Positions 1-7,518 of a stretch of DNA of 15,932 nucleotides are shown piece by piece. The position numbers were made by a program, and so were the translations under genes. The notes below the pieces were generated by a model. The model did no database searches and was not told the origin of the DNA. It saw only the letters and a program-made list of their open reading frames with translations. The stretch covers positions 1 to 15,932 of the forward strand of contig JABITU010000306.1 of NCBI GenBank assembly GCA_018668195.1. The letters run 5' to 3'. Origin of the DNA: Tateyamaria sp. GTDB taxonomy: Bacteria > Pseudomonadota > Alphaproteobacteria > Rhodobacterales > Rhodobacteraceae. Numbering within the stretch: the stretch's first letter is position 1; every line of letters starts with the position of its first letter.

Positions 1-296
1 ATCATCGTCGCCCCAGAGGTGCATGCATAACCCACCACATCGAAGCCAAACTGCGCAGGCAAGAGACCAACAGCATGAGGCAGGTCAACCGACATCTGTC
101 GCAGCGTTTCAGGCGACACGTCCATCGCATTGGGGATACGGGCCGCATAAAGGGCGACATCCTCCAACGCACCTGTAATTTGTGCAAACTCATGCTCGAT
201 TGTTTGATCCGTCTGTAACACAATCAGTCCCAACCGCGCCCGCACGCCAAGCCCGCCATCGGTTTGAAATTCGAGAGTTTCAACCTGATTTGTCAT
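1..296 (-). CDS. Asp/Glu racemase / maleate cis-trans isomerase family protein (5' part only)
   Basis: The first 98 residues of a cytoplasmic enzyme are visible; the rest lies beyond the left edge. Residues 16-30 hold the beta-strand typical of this family's start (LGVRARLGLIVLQTD), followed by IEHEF. A conserved RIPNA segment lies at 53-57, SPETL at 61-65, and GYACTSGA at 89-96, whose Cys92 matches the first of the two catalytic cysteines of the Asp/Glu/hydantoin racemase and maleate isomerase superfamily. The ATG at 296-294 is preceded by AAGGAG at a usable distance, and an in-frame stop lies just upstream at 323-321, so the start is well supported. Family members racemise or isomerise small dicarboxylic or amino acids or cleave arylmalonates. 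The truncated sequence does not show which. The second catalytic cysteine is outside the window. Confidence 0.8.
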   Translation of the reverse strand, partial: MTNQVETLEFQTDGGLGVRARLGLIVLQTDQTIEHEFAQITGALEDVALYAARIPNAMDVSPETLRQMSVDLPHAVGLLPAQFGFDVVGYACTSGATM

Positions 297-710
297 GCCA
301 CTCCTTTGCTGATCCGGGCGTCAGCACACCTACGCTCCGATTTACTGGGCAAAGAATGGTGCCCCTTATCGACGACGGTCAGCGCCATGCTCGGGGACTA
401 TGACGCACTTGACCACTTACCTCACCCCGCCCAAGCCCATCTGAATTTTCTCGCACAAACACGCGATCGCGCCGAAAAATCCTTTTGGTTTTTGCATTAA
501 CAGACCTATTTTCGAACACCTCTCGATATCTGGTATATACCAGGCGAACGGGGCTCAGGTAACAAAAAAAAAGCGAACCCTGTCAACACAAAATATGCTC
601 GATCGAACCGGGTCGAACTTTATTGTATAAATCGGTTGAGCGGAATATTTGAAACGGCCTTGCTTTTTAGTAAAGATTTGCAGCTTAAATATGATGCGTC
701 GGGATGGTTT
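297..710. other. Intergenic region upstream of the racemase-family gene
   Basis: I see no convincing gene here. It contains the probable leader of the minus-strand racemase gene, a perfect palindrome at 530-543, a run of nine A at 564-572, and a TTGACA on the minus strand (586-581) that lacks a good -10 at standard spacing. A small hairpin (arms 308-312 and 321-325) sits next to the racemase ribosome binding site. The stretch from about 600 to 710 lies beyond the stop codon of an IS3 fragment and may be the non-coding end of that element. Confidence 0.5.
530..543. promoter_or_regulatory. Perfect 14-bp palindrome, candidate GntR-type operator
   Basis: CTGGTATATACCAG reads identically on both strands. 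TGGTATNNACCA-type palindromes are typical operators for FCD-subfamily GntR repressors. On the minus strand the centre also reads TGGTATATA, which resembles an extended -10 element for a transcript heading toward the racemase-family gene 234 bp away; the -35 at matching spacing (TTACCT) is weak. A repressor bound here would block that promoter. No GntR gene is present in the window, so the cognate protein is unknown. Confidence 0.4.
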
Positions 711-839
711 TCATGCTGCCTTTTGTATCCCTGCTTGTTCGAAGGATATCGCGTCAGCCGTCCGTTTGTTGGGGGCGGTGTGATAGCGCTCTGCGCTTTT
801 GAACTCGATCCAGTCATCGATGATCTGTTTCGCTTGAAA
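711..839 (-). pseudogene. IS3-family OrfB transposase, C-terminal fragment
   Basis: The minus strand has a 42-codon open stretch without its own start, ending in TGA at 713-711. It reads ...IIDDWIEF, then KSAERYHTAPNKRT, and ends FEQAGIQKAA. This matches the last 40 or so residues of IS3-family OrfB proteins, where DDWI.FYN.ERPHTAL.KRTP is the conserved tail after the catalytic Glu. Everything upstream of the tail is gone: the reading breaks off where the oppositely oriented IS3 relic begins, around 831-845. The fragment is inactive. It lies head-on against the next element, which implies either insertion of one into the other or a deletion that fused them. Confidence 0.75.
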
Positions 840-994
840 GCCGCATCCGAGAACTTGAGCGTCAGCTCAGGCTCAGGCTCAGGCTCAGGCGCAAGACGCT
901 TCAGGTCGAGATCCTCAAGGAAGCGTTGGAAAAGAGCCGCTCAAAAAAACCGACCTTGCTTGCGCAGTCGCTGAAACAGGACGATTTGCCATGA
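831..994 (+). pseudogene. IS3-family orfA, 3' remnant with frameshift
   Basis: The text starts as FRLKAA. It then needs one extra base near 845 to continue as RELERQLRLRLRLRRKT, VEILKEALEKSRSKKPTLL and a final KQDDLP before the stop at 992-994. This is the leucine-zipper and C-terminal tail of an IS3 OrfA. The N-terminal helix-turn-helix half is missing. The zipper is lengthened by a hexamer repeat (866-889) that adds Leu-Arg pairs. It ends within the orfB start as ATGA, the usual IS3 arrangement. Confidence 0.75.
866..889 (+). repeat. Four tandem copies of the hexamer CTCAGG
   Basis: Four exact head-to-tail copies of CTCAGG lie inside the orfA remnant. In the orfA frame each encodes Leu-Arg. 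IS3 OrfA zippers normally carry a single QLR-type step here, so the array looks like slippage expansion within the relic. It is in frame and therefore does not by itself disrupt orfA. Confidence 0.85.
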
Positions 995-1563
995 GGACGG
1001 TTGCTGATGTCATTCGTGCCTCCCGATCCAACTTGCATAACCGGCTGAACGGGAGTGCAAAGCCGCGTAGGGACGATCATAAAGCCCGAGACGTGACGAT
1101 CCTGCTGCGCCTCCCAAAGCTGGTGGCGAAGCGCCCTAACTATGGCTACCCCCGCATTAGAGCACTGTTAAACGGTGATCTGCGTTCGCTTGGCTTACCG
1201 CCTGTTAACAACAAGCGGGTGTATCGCATTATGGCGAATAGCAGCCTGCTGCTGGAATGATTGGGGTGCAGTCCGACAATGGCTGCACCCACACGGCCAA
1301 GGATACCCGCATCTATACCCGCCGGCTCGGGTAGAAGTCCTGCTTCACGCCGGTGGCCAGCCCGCAGCCCAACGGCATGTCACAATCCTTTGTGAAGACG
1401 CGCAAGCGCGACTACGTCCGTGTGAACCCTTTGCCTGATGCGGAAACTATTTTTAAATTGAATCGGAGGCTGGATCGAAGACTATAACAAAAATCATCCA
1501 CACACCGGCCTGAAATGGAAATCGTCTCACGCGTTCATCAAGGCCAAAACAGAAATCGCTTAG
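991..1563 (+). pseudogene. IS3-family orfB (DDE transposase) with deletion, stop, frameshift and altered catalytic site
   Basis: The first 80 or so residues match the OrfB N-terminus: MRTVADVIRASRSNLHNRLN, then KRPNYGYPRIRALL of the HTH_21 domain, then NNKRVYRIM. After about 1257 the text jumps straight to SDNGCTHTAKDTR in the rve catalytic domain. The segment holding the first catalytic Asp has therefore been deleted. A TAG interrupts after RRLG, the text resumes as CFTPVASPQPNGMSQSFVKT, and another frameshift is needed near 1460-1475 to read GGWIEDYNKNHPHTGLKW, ending in TEIA and TAG at 1561-1563. The catalytic Glu normally found in SNGMSEAFVKT is Gln here. The gene is dead by several independent lesions. 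Confidence 0.85.
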
Positions 1564-1648
1564 GTGCTCCGTGAAAGAGGGGCATGTTCAAAACGCCGCC
1601 ATTTAATCCTTACTGGAATCTTGCCCGCGCGCAGCTACACTTTTAATT

Positions 1649-4066
1649 ATGGTAACACTCTCTCAGCAATTTCAGAACTGGTTCGCGTCCAAAGGTTGGT
1701 CAATCCACCCTCATCAGCAGGACATGTTAGACCGCGCCAACCATCCAGCCCTGCTGCTGATCGCGCCCACCGGGGGGGGCAAGACACTTGCCGGTTTTCT
1801 GCCCACCCTGAACGAGCTTGCGGCAGGCAATCACACAGGTCTGCACACGCTTTACATTTCGCCACTCAAAGCCCTAGCCGCAGATATCAAGCGTAACCTA
1901 CGCACCCCGGTCCAAGAAATGAGCCTGCCCATCCGCATTGAAGACCGAACCGGAGACACGTCACAAACCGCACGAAAACGACAGCGCGCCGATCCTCCAC
2001 ATATTCTTTTAACAACGCCTGAAAGCCTTGCCCTGCTAACCAGCTACGAAGACGCACCGCGCATGTTTGCCGGGCTCAAGCGGGTCGTGGTCGACGAAAT
2101 CCACGCCCTCGCTGAGAGTAAGCGCGGGGATCAGCTGTTCTTAGCGCTCGCACGGTTACAAGCGCTTTGTCCCGACCTCAAACGCGTCGGACTATCGGCC
2201 ACCGTCGAAGACCCAGCTGCCATCGCCCACCTTCTCGCACGCCACCCCGACCCTTGCTTTATGATCCAAGCTGACCCAGGCCCAGCCCCCGACATACAGA
2301 TGCTGGTCACTGACGAAGCGCCACCTTGGTCGGGAGGCGGCGCAAAATATGCGATTCCTGCCGTGCTCGAACAGGTGCGCAAGCACAAAACCACTCTGAT
2401 CTTTCACAACACACGGGCTCAGGCCGAAATCTTCTTTCACAACATCTGGCTGGCAAATGATGACGAGCTGCCAATTGGTATTCACCACGGCAGCCTTGAT
2501 CGCGGTCAACGGGAAAAGGTGGAACAGGCCATGGTCAACGGCCAGCTCAAGGCCATCGTCTGCACCGGTTCGCTTGACCTTGGCATCGACTGGGGAGACG
2601 TCGATCTGGTTGTGCAAATCGGAGGGCCCAAGAACGTCAAGCGTCTGGTGCAGCGGATCGGCCGTGCCAATCACCGCTATAATGCCCCCTCTAAAGCGCT
2701 GCTTGTGCCCGCCAATCGCTTTGAGGTGGTCGAATGCGTCGCTGCACTTGAAGCCGTCAAGATCGGCGCGCTAGATGGTGAACCCAACGGGCCCGGCCCC
2801 CGCGACGTGCTTTGCCAACATATCCTGATCACCGCCACGGCAGGCCCCTTCGATGCAAGCGCGCTGTATGCCGAAGTGATCAGCGCAGGCGCTTACAGCA
2901 CCCTGACGAGGCCCGAATTCGACGAATGTCTCGATTTCTGTGCAACTGGAGGTTACGCCTTGCGGGCCTATGATCAATGGAAACGCCTGCAGCAGCGCCC
3001 CGATGGATGTTGGCAGCTGCGAGACCCGCGTGCGGCCCAACGTATCCGCATGAACATCGGGACCATACAAAGCACTGATACCCTTAAAGTACGAATGAAA
3101 AATACCCGTGGCGGCAAACCTTTGGGCGAGATCGAAGAAGCCTTTGCCGCCACCCTCACCCAAGGCGATACATTCCTCATCGGCGGCCAAATCGTGCGCT
3201 ATGACAGCTTGCGGGAAATGACAGTGCAGGTAACCCGAGCTGCTACCAAAAAGCCCAAGATCGCAACGTTCATGGGCACCAAGTTTTCCACGTCCACCCA
3301 GCTCAGCCACCGCATTATCGACATGTTCCAGCAAGACACGTGGCCAGACCTGCCCGGTCACACCAGCGACTGGCTGACATTGCAACGCAAGGTCAGTCGC
3401 CTGCCCAAACTGGGCCGTCTGCTGATCGAGAGTTTTCCCCATGATGGCCGTGCCCATACGGCTGTGTACGGATTTGCCGGGCGTAACGCGATGCAGACCT
3501 TGGGCCTACTGCTCACCAAACGAATGGAGGAAACCAGCCTTAATCCGCTGGGGTTTTTGGCGACAGATTATGCCACTTTGATTTGGGGGTTGGATCCAAT
3601 CCGCGAAGTGGCCCCACTCTTCGAGATTGACGCCCTGCGCACCGGGCTAGACAGCTGGCTTGCTGGCAACGCTGTGATGAAACGCACCTTCCGCGCATCG
3701 GCCACTATTGCAGGTCTTATCGAACGCAACACGCCATCGGCGCGTAAATCAGGCCGTCAGGCCACATTTTCCTCGGACATCTTGTATGACACCTTGGCCA
3801 AATATGACCCAGACCACCTAATGCTCGATATCACACGGCAAGAGGCGATGCGGGGCCTTGTCGACTTTGGCCGCGTCGAAGAAATGACCGCCCGCATCCA
3901 TGGACGGATAGACTTGATCGAATTGCCACGCGTCTCACCATTGGCAGCCCCTCTCCTTCTCGAAATGGGTCGTGTCCCCGTTAAGGGGCTGGCAGAAGAA
4001 AAACTGCTCGCCCAAGAGGCCGAGCGTTTAATGAGCATGGCAAGTATGACAGCGGACCAATTGTAG
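1649..4066 (+). CDS. Ligase-associated Lhr-type DEXH-box DNA helicase
   Basis: This 805-residue superfamily 2 ATPase has the length and motif set of the ligase-associated DNA-damage-response DEXH helicases, relatives of the Lhr core. Visible motifs are Walker A APTGGGKT at 39-46, TTPE at 122-125, DEIH at 149-152, SAT at 183-185, the helicase C-terminal GSLDLGIDWG at 307-316 and QRIGRANH at 335-342. A long winged-helix/Lhr-type C-terminal region follows. The family is expected to translocate 3'-5' on single-stranded DNA and unwind DNA or DNA-RNA hybrids in repair. In many bacteria it sits beside an ATP-dependent DNA ligase, an exonuclease and the PdeM nuclease; none is in this window. It is bordered on both sides by IS3 debris. 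The ATG at 1649 has no clear Shine-Dalgarno sequence upstream. The frame is intact throughout, so it is probably functional. Confidence 0.9.
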   Translation: MVTLSQQFQNWFASKGWSIHPHQQDMLDRANHPALLLIAPTGGGKTLAGFLPTLNELAAGNHTGLHTLYISPLKALAADIKRNLRTPVQEMSLPIRIEDRTGDTSQTARKRQRADPPHILLTTPESLALLTSYEDAPRMFAGLKRVVVDEIHALAESKRGDQLFLALARLQALCPDLKRVGLSATVEDPAAIAHLLARHPDPCFMIQADPGPAPDIQMLVTDEAPPWSGGGAKYAIPAVLEQVRKHKTTLIFHNTRAQAEIFFHNIWLANDDELPIGIHHGSLDRGQREKVEQAMVNGQLKAIVCTGSLDLGIDWGDVDLVVQIGGPKNVKRLVQRIGRANHRYNAPSKALLVPANRFEVVECVAALEAVKIGALDGEPNGPGPRDVLCQHILITATAGPFDASALYAEVISAGAYSTLTRPEFDECLDFCATGGYALRAYDQWKRLQQRPDGCWQLRDPRAAQRIRMNIGTIQSTDTLKVRMKNTRGGKPLGEIEEAFAATLTQGDTFLIGGQIVRYDSLREMTVQVTRAATKKPKIATFMGTKFSTSTQLSHRIIDMFQQDTWPDLPGHTSDWLTLQRKVSRLPKLGRLLIESFPHDGRAHTAVYGFAGRNAMQTLGLLLTKRMEETSLNPLGFLATDYATLIWGLDPIREVAPLFEIDALRTGLDSWLAGNAVMKRTFRASATIAGLIERNTPSARKSGRQATFSSDILYDTLAKYDPDHLMLDITRQEAMRGLVDFGRVEEMTARIHGRIDLIELPRVSPLAAPLLLEMGRVPVKGLAEEKLLAQEAERLMSMASMTADQL

Positions 4067-4080
4067 CGTTTGACGAAATA

Positions 4081-4124
4081 CCTAAAACACGACGCGTGTC
4101 TCTAACACGTGAAATAATTTTAGG
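4081..4124. terminator. Two-part imperfect palindrome after the helicase gene, possible terminator
   Basis: It begins 14 bases after the helicase stop. Outer arms CCTAAAA (4081-4087) and TTTTAGG (4118-4124) enclose an inner stem of seven pairs (4093-4099 with 4105-4111, one G-T) and a five-base loop. The short TTTT in the outer arm could serve as a weak U-tract in a rho-independent terminator. The internal loop is large, so the strength is uncertain. Confidence 0.45.
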
Positions 4125-4163
4125 CAGCGTTAGTTGTGTCTGGTGCTACGAATAGTGCTTTAA

Positions 4164-4322
4164 TATATCCTCGACCTTTGCTCTCGACGGGTCATCGGTT
4201 GGGCCGTCAGTCACTGGATGAAACGGGATCTGGCGATCCGAGCGTTAGACATGGCTGTGGCACTGCGACAGCCGCCCAAGGACTGCATTCACCATACGGA
4301 TCGTAGATCGCAATATTGTTCA
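4164..4322 (+). pseudogene. IS3-family OrfB transposase, internal fragment of the catalytic core
   Basis: An open stretch of 53 codons reads ILDLCSRRVIGWAVSHWMK, then RDLAIRALDMAVALRQPP, then CIHHTDRRSQYCS. This is the central rve region of an IS3-family OrfB: the DLYSRR.VGWA strand and the second catalytic Asp in HHSDRGSQY, with Gly replaced by Arg. It has no start. A TAA lies directly upstream in frame, and similarity ends after YCS although the frame stays open for some 30 further codons. The sequence differs from the corresponding part of the 991-1563 copy (SDNG type), so it comes from a different IS3 element. Confidence 0.8.
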
Positions 4323-4785
4323 AACGAGCACTTTGGGCGGCACGAAAGCGCGACAGGTCCAGCACCCAGTGGACGACGTATGTTCCGCCCAAATGGCAGG
4401 CTTTTACGCCGCCGTTAACAGTGGTAAAATCTCGTATGCGCGCATGCAGAATAATGCATGACCTTCTCTCCTGAATTTTGAAGCCTTACTGCCACATCGG
4501 GTTTCAAAATTCAGGAGAGAAGATCAGACACAGGTTCGGTGAAGCGGACCGGCTGGAAGCCGGTGGTTTAAATCCATTAGGTGAAAAATTAACATCGCTT
4601 CATCTGCCATTGGCACCGCTGAGATCATCCGCGCGCCATGACCGCAGCAGTGTAAGCGATCGTACGCCTCAAGCGGGAGTTGCGCACCAAAGACGTCGTT
4701 AATCGAGAAGTAATACTGCTGCGTTATCAAGCTTACAAAATATACGCCTCTTTCTGTTGAGAGGGCGAACGCAGTAGGTACAATA
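4323..4785. other. Intergenic region between IS debris and the chemoreceptor gene
   Basis: No gene could be supported. It holds a perfect inverted repeat (4463-4522), a short inverted pair CATGCA/TGCATG (4443-4460), and a compact hairpin with 7-bp arms and a 3-base loop (4548-4564). The rest, about 4565-4785, is the upstream region of the chemoreceptor gene. I recognise no clear promoter or riboswitch in it. The small open frames here have no recognisable content. Confidence 0.5.
4463..4522. repeat. Perfect 20-bp inverted repeat with 20-nt loop
   Basis: The left arm CTTCTCTCCTGAATTTTGAA (4463-4482) is exactly complementary to the right arm TTCAAAATTCAGGAGAGAAG (4503-4522). The loop is 4483-4502. 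No T-tract follows on either side, so it is not a standard terminator. In this IS-rich setting it could be a miniature inverted-repeat element of about 60 bp or two abutting transposon ends. No target-site duplication is evident. Confidence 0.85.
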
Positions 4786-7362
4786 ATGAACGTAATGGAA
4801 AAGGTGTCGTCGCTGACAGGCGGAGTGAACAGCCTGCTAGTTAAGTCCGCTCTTATTGCAGCAATTATGACTCTTGCAGTTGTTGCAACAATGTCGGTGC
4901 TCCAAACGATTGATAAACGTTCACTTGTGCAAAGCACCCTATCATCTAAGGCGGCGAATGTTTCGGAACTTTTGTCATTACAACTTGGTGAGGCCATCAA
5001 GCTTGCAAACGAGGCGGATGTTTCTGAGATCGCAATGGGTGTGGACAAAGCCGCGAAACCGGACATGCGAGGCACCGTTGTGATCAACACGACCTCCAAC
5101 ATTCTTTATGAAACTGACGGAAGCAATTTGGCAACGCCAGCGGTCATCGCATTGGCCCAACGGGCTATTGAATCCGGCGCTCAGGTTACTTCCAAAGACG
5201 GTATGGTCGTAGCAGCGCCGGCTGTTTATGGAAGGTACAATGCTATTGTCGGTGCAGTGGTGACGAATTGGACGCCAGAATTTGTGTTGCACGGCCATGC
5301 AGCCAATGAACTCAAAACCATCTTAGTGAGTATCGGTGTATTCCTGATCGCTCTGGTGGGGATTACCGCCTATTTGTGGCATGCTATGTCCCGACCACTT
5401 GATAGATTGGGTAAAGCTATGCAGCAAATCTCTGGCAAGAAGTATGGCATTAGTGTGCCTTACGCTGACCGTGGTGACGAGGTCGGCCGCATTGCTCGCA
5501 GTCTCGAGGAATTCCGCCATGCTCTTTCAGAGGCTCAGGTCGCACAGCGCGAAAGCGCGTTCAAGAGTGCCGCTTTCGAAGGATCTTCCACGGCGATGAT
5601 GATGGTGGACGAAGCATTTTCAATCACATTTGTTAATCCAACCTGCGCAGAGTTATTGGATGACCTTCTGCCAGATCTGGGTGCTCTTCTGCCGGGGTTA
5701 GAAACGAATGATTGGATCGGTGCGGATTTGAGTGGCATCCGGGAAATGGCATATATGTCTGCACAGGTGGGCAACGATGAAGGGGATTTGAACGCCGGTT
5801 CCGTCGCGTTGCGCGTTGGTGAAAGACACATCAGGGTAAAGGTTAATCCAGCGCGAGACAAACAGGACAAAATCATAGGTGCGGTCATTGAATGGAGCGA
5901 CCGGACCGTCGCCCAACGCAAGTCGGCCGTTCTGGATAGCATTGATAGGTCTCAGTTTCGGATTGAATTTGACGCAGAGGGCATATGCACGAAAATGAAC
6001 GACGTTGCGGCTAAACACATTGGGCTGGATGTTGGAAATGACTCTGAACTTACGCTTCAAGCATTGTTGGCAGACGTGCAAAATGGGCCGGTAAATGCAC
6101 GCGATATTGCTGAGCGAGCACTTTCGGGTGATCCGTTACACGCAAAGTTAGACTTGAGGACGCCTGATGGGGCAGACATGGTTCTGGATGGCGGCTTCAT
6201 CATCGTACGTACCGAAGACGACATGGTTGAGCGTTGTATCTTAATGGGATCGGATGTGACACAGGTTGAAAACGAGATACGTGCTGCCCGCAAAGAACAG
6301 GCGCGCATCAATGAAGATCAAGAAAAGATCGTCGCATCGCTTGGCCAAGCACTACAGCGCTTGTCGAATGGCGATCTTACCGCTGATCTTTCGCAAACGT
6401 TTCCGCAAGACTACGAACAGCTGAGATTGGACTATAATTCAGCAGTGACCGCCCTCAGAGAGGCTGTGGGCGCAGTGATGCAAAACGTCGATTCAATCCG
6501 CAATGAAACAACAGAGATTACAAGTGCCGCCGATGATCTGTCGAGGCGAACGGAAAAACAAGCGGCGACACTCGAGCAAACGGCGGCTGCATTAGACGAA
6601 CTGACCACATCCGTGCGTTCGGCCGCCGAGGGAGCGGATGCTGCCAGCAAAATGTCGGCAGACGCGCAGTCGAACGCGGAAGAGGGTGGTAACATCGCGC
6701 GCAAGGCCGTCGAAGCTATGGACGGGATCAAAACATCTTCGCAAGAGATATCGAAAATCACATCAGTCATTGATGATATTGCATTTCAGACCAATTTGCT
6801 GGCACTAAATGCCGGTGTTGAGGCTGCTCGTGCAGGTGAGGCAGGTCGCGGGTTTGCCGTCGTTGCAACGGAAGTTCGTGCTTTGGCTCAGAGATCTTCC
6901 GACGCTGCACGCGAGATCAACGGCCTGATCTCTTCAAGTAGTGATCAAGTTCAGCAAGGGGTCGACCTCGTGGACCGTACAGGAACGGCATTGTCGTCCA
7001 TTGTGTCCTCATTTTCGGATATTTCGCAACGTGTCGCTGAAATTGCAAGCTCTGCGCGGCAGCAATCGGCTGGTCTGAATGAAATCAATGTGGCAGTAAA
7101 CGAGTTGGATCACGTCACTCAGCAAAATGCAGCCATGTTCGAGGAAACGACCGCCGCCAGCCACTCGCTGACCTCGGAGGCAGATGCTTTGTCAGCCGTA
7201 GTTTCTCGATTTCAGATGGGTGACACTGGCCGTTTACAGGTGGTAAAATCGGTCTCTGCTATCCCGAATTCAACTCCCCGTTTTGTGCACACCTCGGGAA
7301 ACGCCGCGCTCAGCATCGATAATATCGAACCTACATCGACAGACAGCTGGGAACAGTTCTGA
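4786..7362 (+). CDS. Methyl-accepting chemotaxis protein with PAS-like and HAMP domains
   Basis: This is an 858-residue transmembrane chemoreceptor. TM1 is at about 18-40 and TM2 at about 177-199, enclosing a periplasmic sensor of roughly 135 residues with a Cache-like look. HAMP follows at about 200-252, then two PAS-like regions (about 257-372 and 383-495) and a second HAMP-like segment (about 513-560). The cytoplasmic coiled coil contains a methylation helix near 585-605 ([17 protein letters not shown]) and the highly conserved signalling tip at 655-705 ([20 protein letters not shown]). A second methylation helix lies near 779-795 ([14 protein letters not shown]). The protein ends in SWEQF, which fits the C-terminal pentapeptide that tethers CheR and CheB in high-abundance receptors. 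It should signal through CheA/CheW. The ligand is unknown. No other che genes are nearby, and it converges on the catabolic operon to its right. An ATG nine bases downstream is an alternative start. Confidence 0.92.
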   Translation: MNVMEKVSSLTGGVNSLLVKSALIAAIMTLAVVATMSVLQTIDKRSLVQSTLSSKAANVSELLSLQLGEAIKLANEADVSEIAMGVDKAAKPDMRGTVVINTTSNILYETDGSNLATPAVIALAQRAIESGAQVTSKDGMVVAAPAVYGRYNAIVGAVVTNWTPEFVLHGHAANELKTILVSIGVFLIALVGITAYLWHAMSRPLDRLGKAMQQISGKKYGISVPYADRGDEVGRIARSLEEFRHALSEAQVAQRESAFKSAAFEGSSTAMMMVDEAFSITFVNPTCAELLDDLLPDLGALLPGLETNDWIGADLSGIREMAYMSAQVGNDEGDLNAGSVALRVGERHIRVKVNPARDKQDKIIGAVIEWSDRTVAQRKSAVLDSIDRSQFRIEFDAEGICTKMNDVAAKHIGLDVGNDSELTLQALLADVQNGPVNARDIAERALSGDPLHAKLDLRTPDGADMVLDGGFIIVRTEDDMVERCILMGSDVTQVENEIRAARKEQARINEDQEKIVASLGQALQRLSNGDLTADLSQTFPQDYEQLRLDYNSAVTALREAVGAVMQNVDSIRNETTEITSAADDLSRRTEKQAATLEQTAAALDELTTSVRSAAEGADAASKMSADAQSNAEEGGNIARKAVEAMDGIKTSSQEISKITSVIDDIAFQTNLLALNAGVEAARAGEAGRGFAVVATEVRALAQRSSDAAREINGLISSSSDQVQQGVDLVDRTGTALSSIVSSFSDISQRVAEIASSARQQSAGLNEINVAVNELDHVTQQNAAMFEETTAASHSLTSEADALSAVVSRFQMGDTGRLQVVKSVSAIPNSTPRFVHTSGNAALSIDNIEPTSTDSWEQF

Positions 7363-7518
7363 GAGTCTGTCTGGATGGCCTTAGTTTCCTGAAGGTGTTT
7401 GTGTTCAAGTGTAACGCTGCTTTTTGTTCTTGGTTCAAGCTTCCATAGATTGCCTCCTCAGCTTCTTGGGGAGGGAATGGACTTTTCACGGTTTAGTTCC
7501 GGACTTGTCTGGCCTGCG

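Larger units (their letters stand above)
831..1563 (+). mobile_element. Decayed IS3-family insertion sequence (orfA + orfB remnants)
   Basis: A plus-strand IS3-type element is recognisable from the end of orfA through the stop of orfB. The ATGA overlap between the two genes (991-994) survives. So does an A7 tract at 943-949 in the phase expected for the programmed -1 frameshift that makes the OrfAB transposase. The left end is lost at the junction with the 711-839 fragment. No terminal inverted repeats or target duplications could be identified. Frameshifts, a premature stop and an internal deletion make it non-autonomous. Confidence 0.8.

Noticed and set aside
417..497. A 26-codon minus-strand frame (MQKPKGFFGAI...) in the leader of the racemase-family gene
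   Set aside because: The ribosome site is weak, there is no recognisable content, and leader-peptide function cannot be supported without conservation.
564..572. Run of nine A (T on the minus strand) as the U-tract of a terminator
   Set aside because: There is no G-C-rich hairpin directly upstream of it on the minus strand.
636..974. 112-codon plus-strand open frame with a Ser-Gly repeat
   Set aside because: The frame spans the opposite-strand IS3 tail and the frameshifted orfA remnant; its Ser-Gly run is the hexamer repeat read in the wrong frame.
4548..4564. Compact 7-bp stem, 3-base loop hairpin followed by GGTTTAAATCC, suggestive of an IS200/IS605-type end or guide-RNA scaffold
   Set aside because: No TnpA or TnpB sequence, no second end, and the resemblance is only superficial.
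7453..7474. Imperfect CCTCC/GGAGG hairpin in the gap between the convergent chemoreceptor and alcohol dehydrogenase genes
   Set aside because: The stem includes wobble pairs and is not followed by a T-tract on either strand; too weak to call a terminator.
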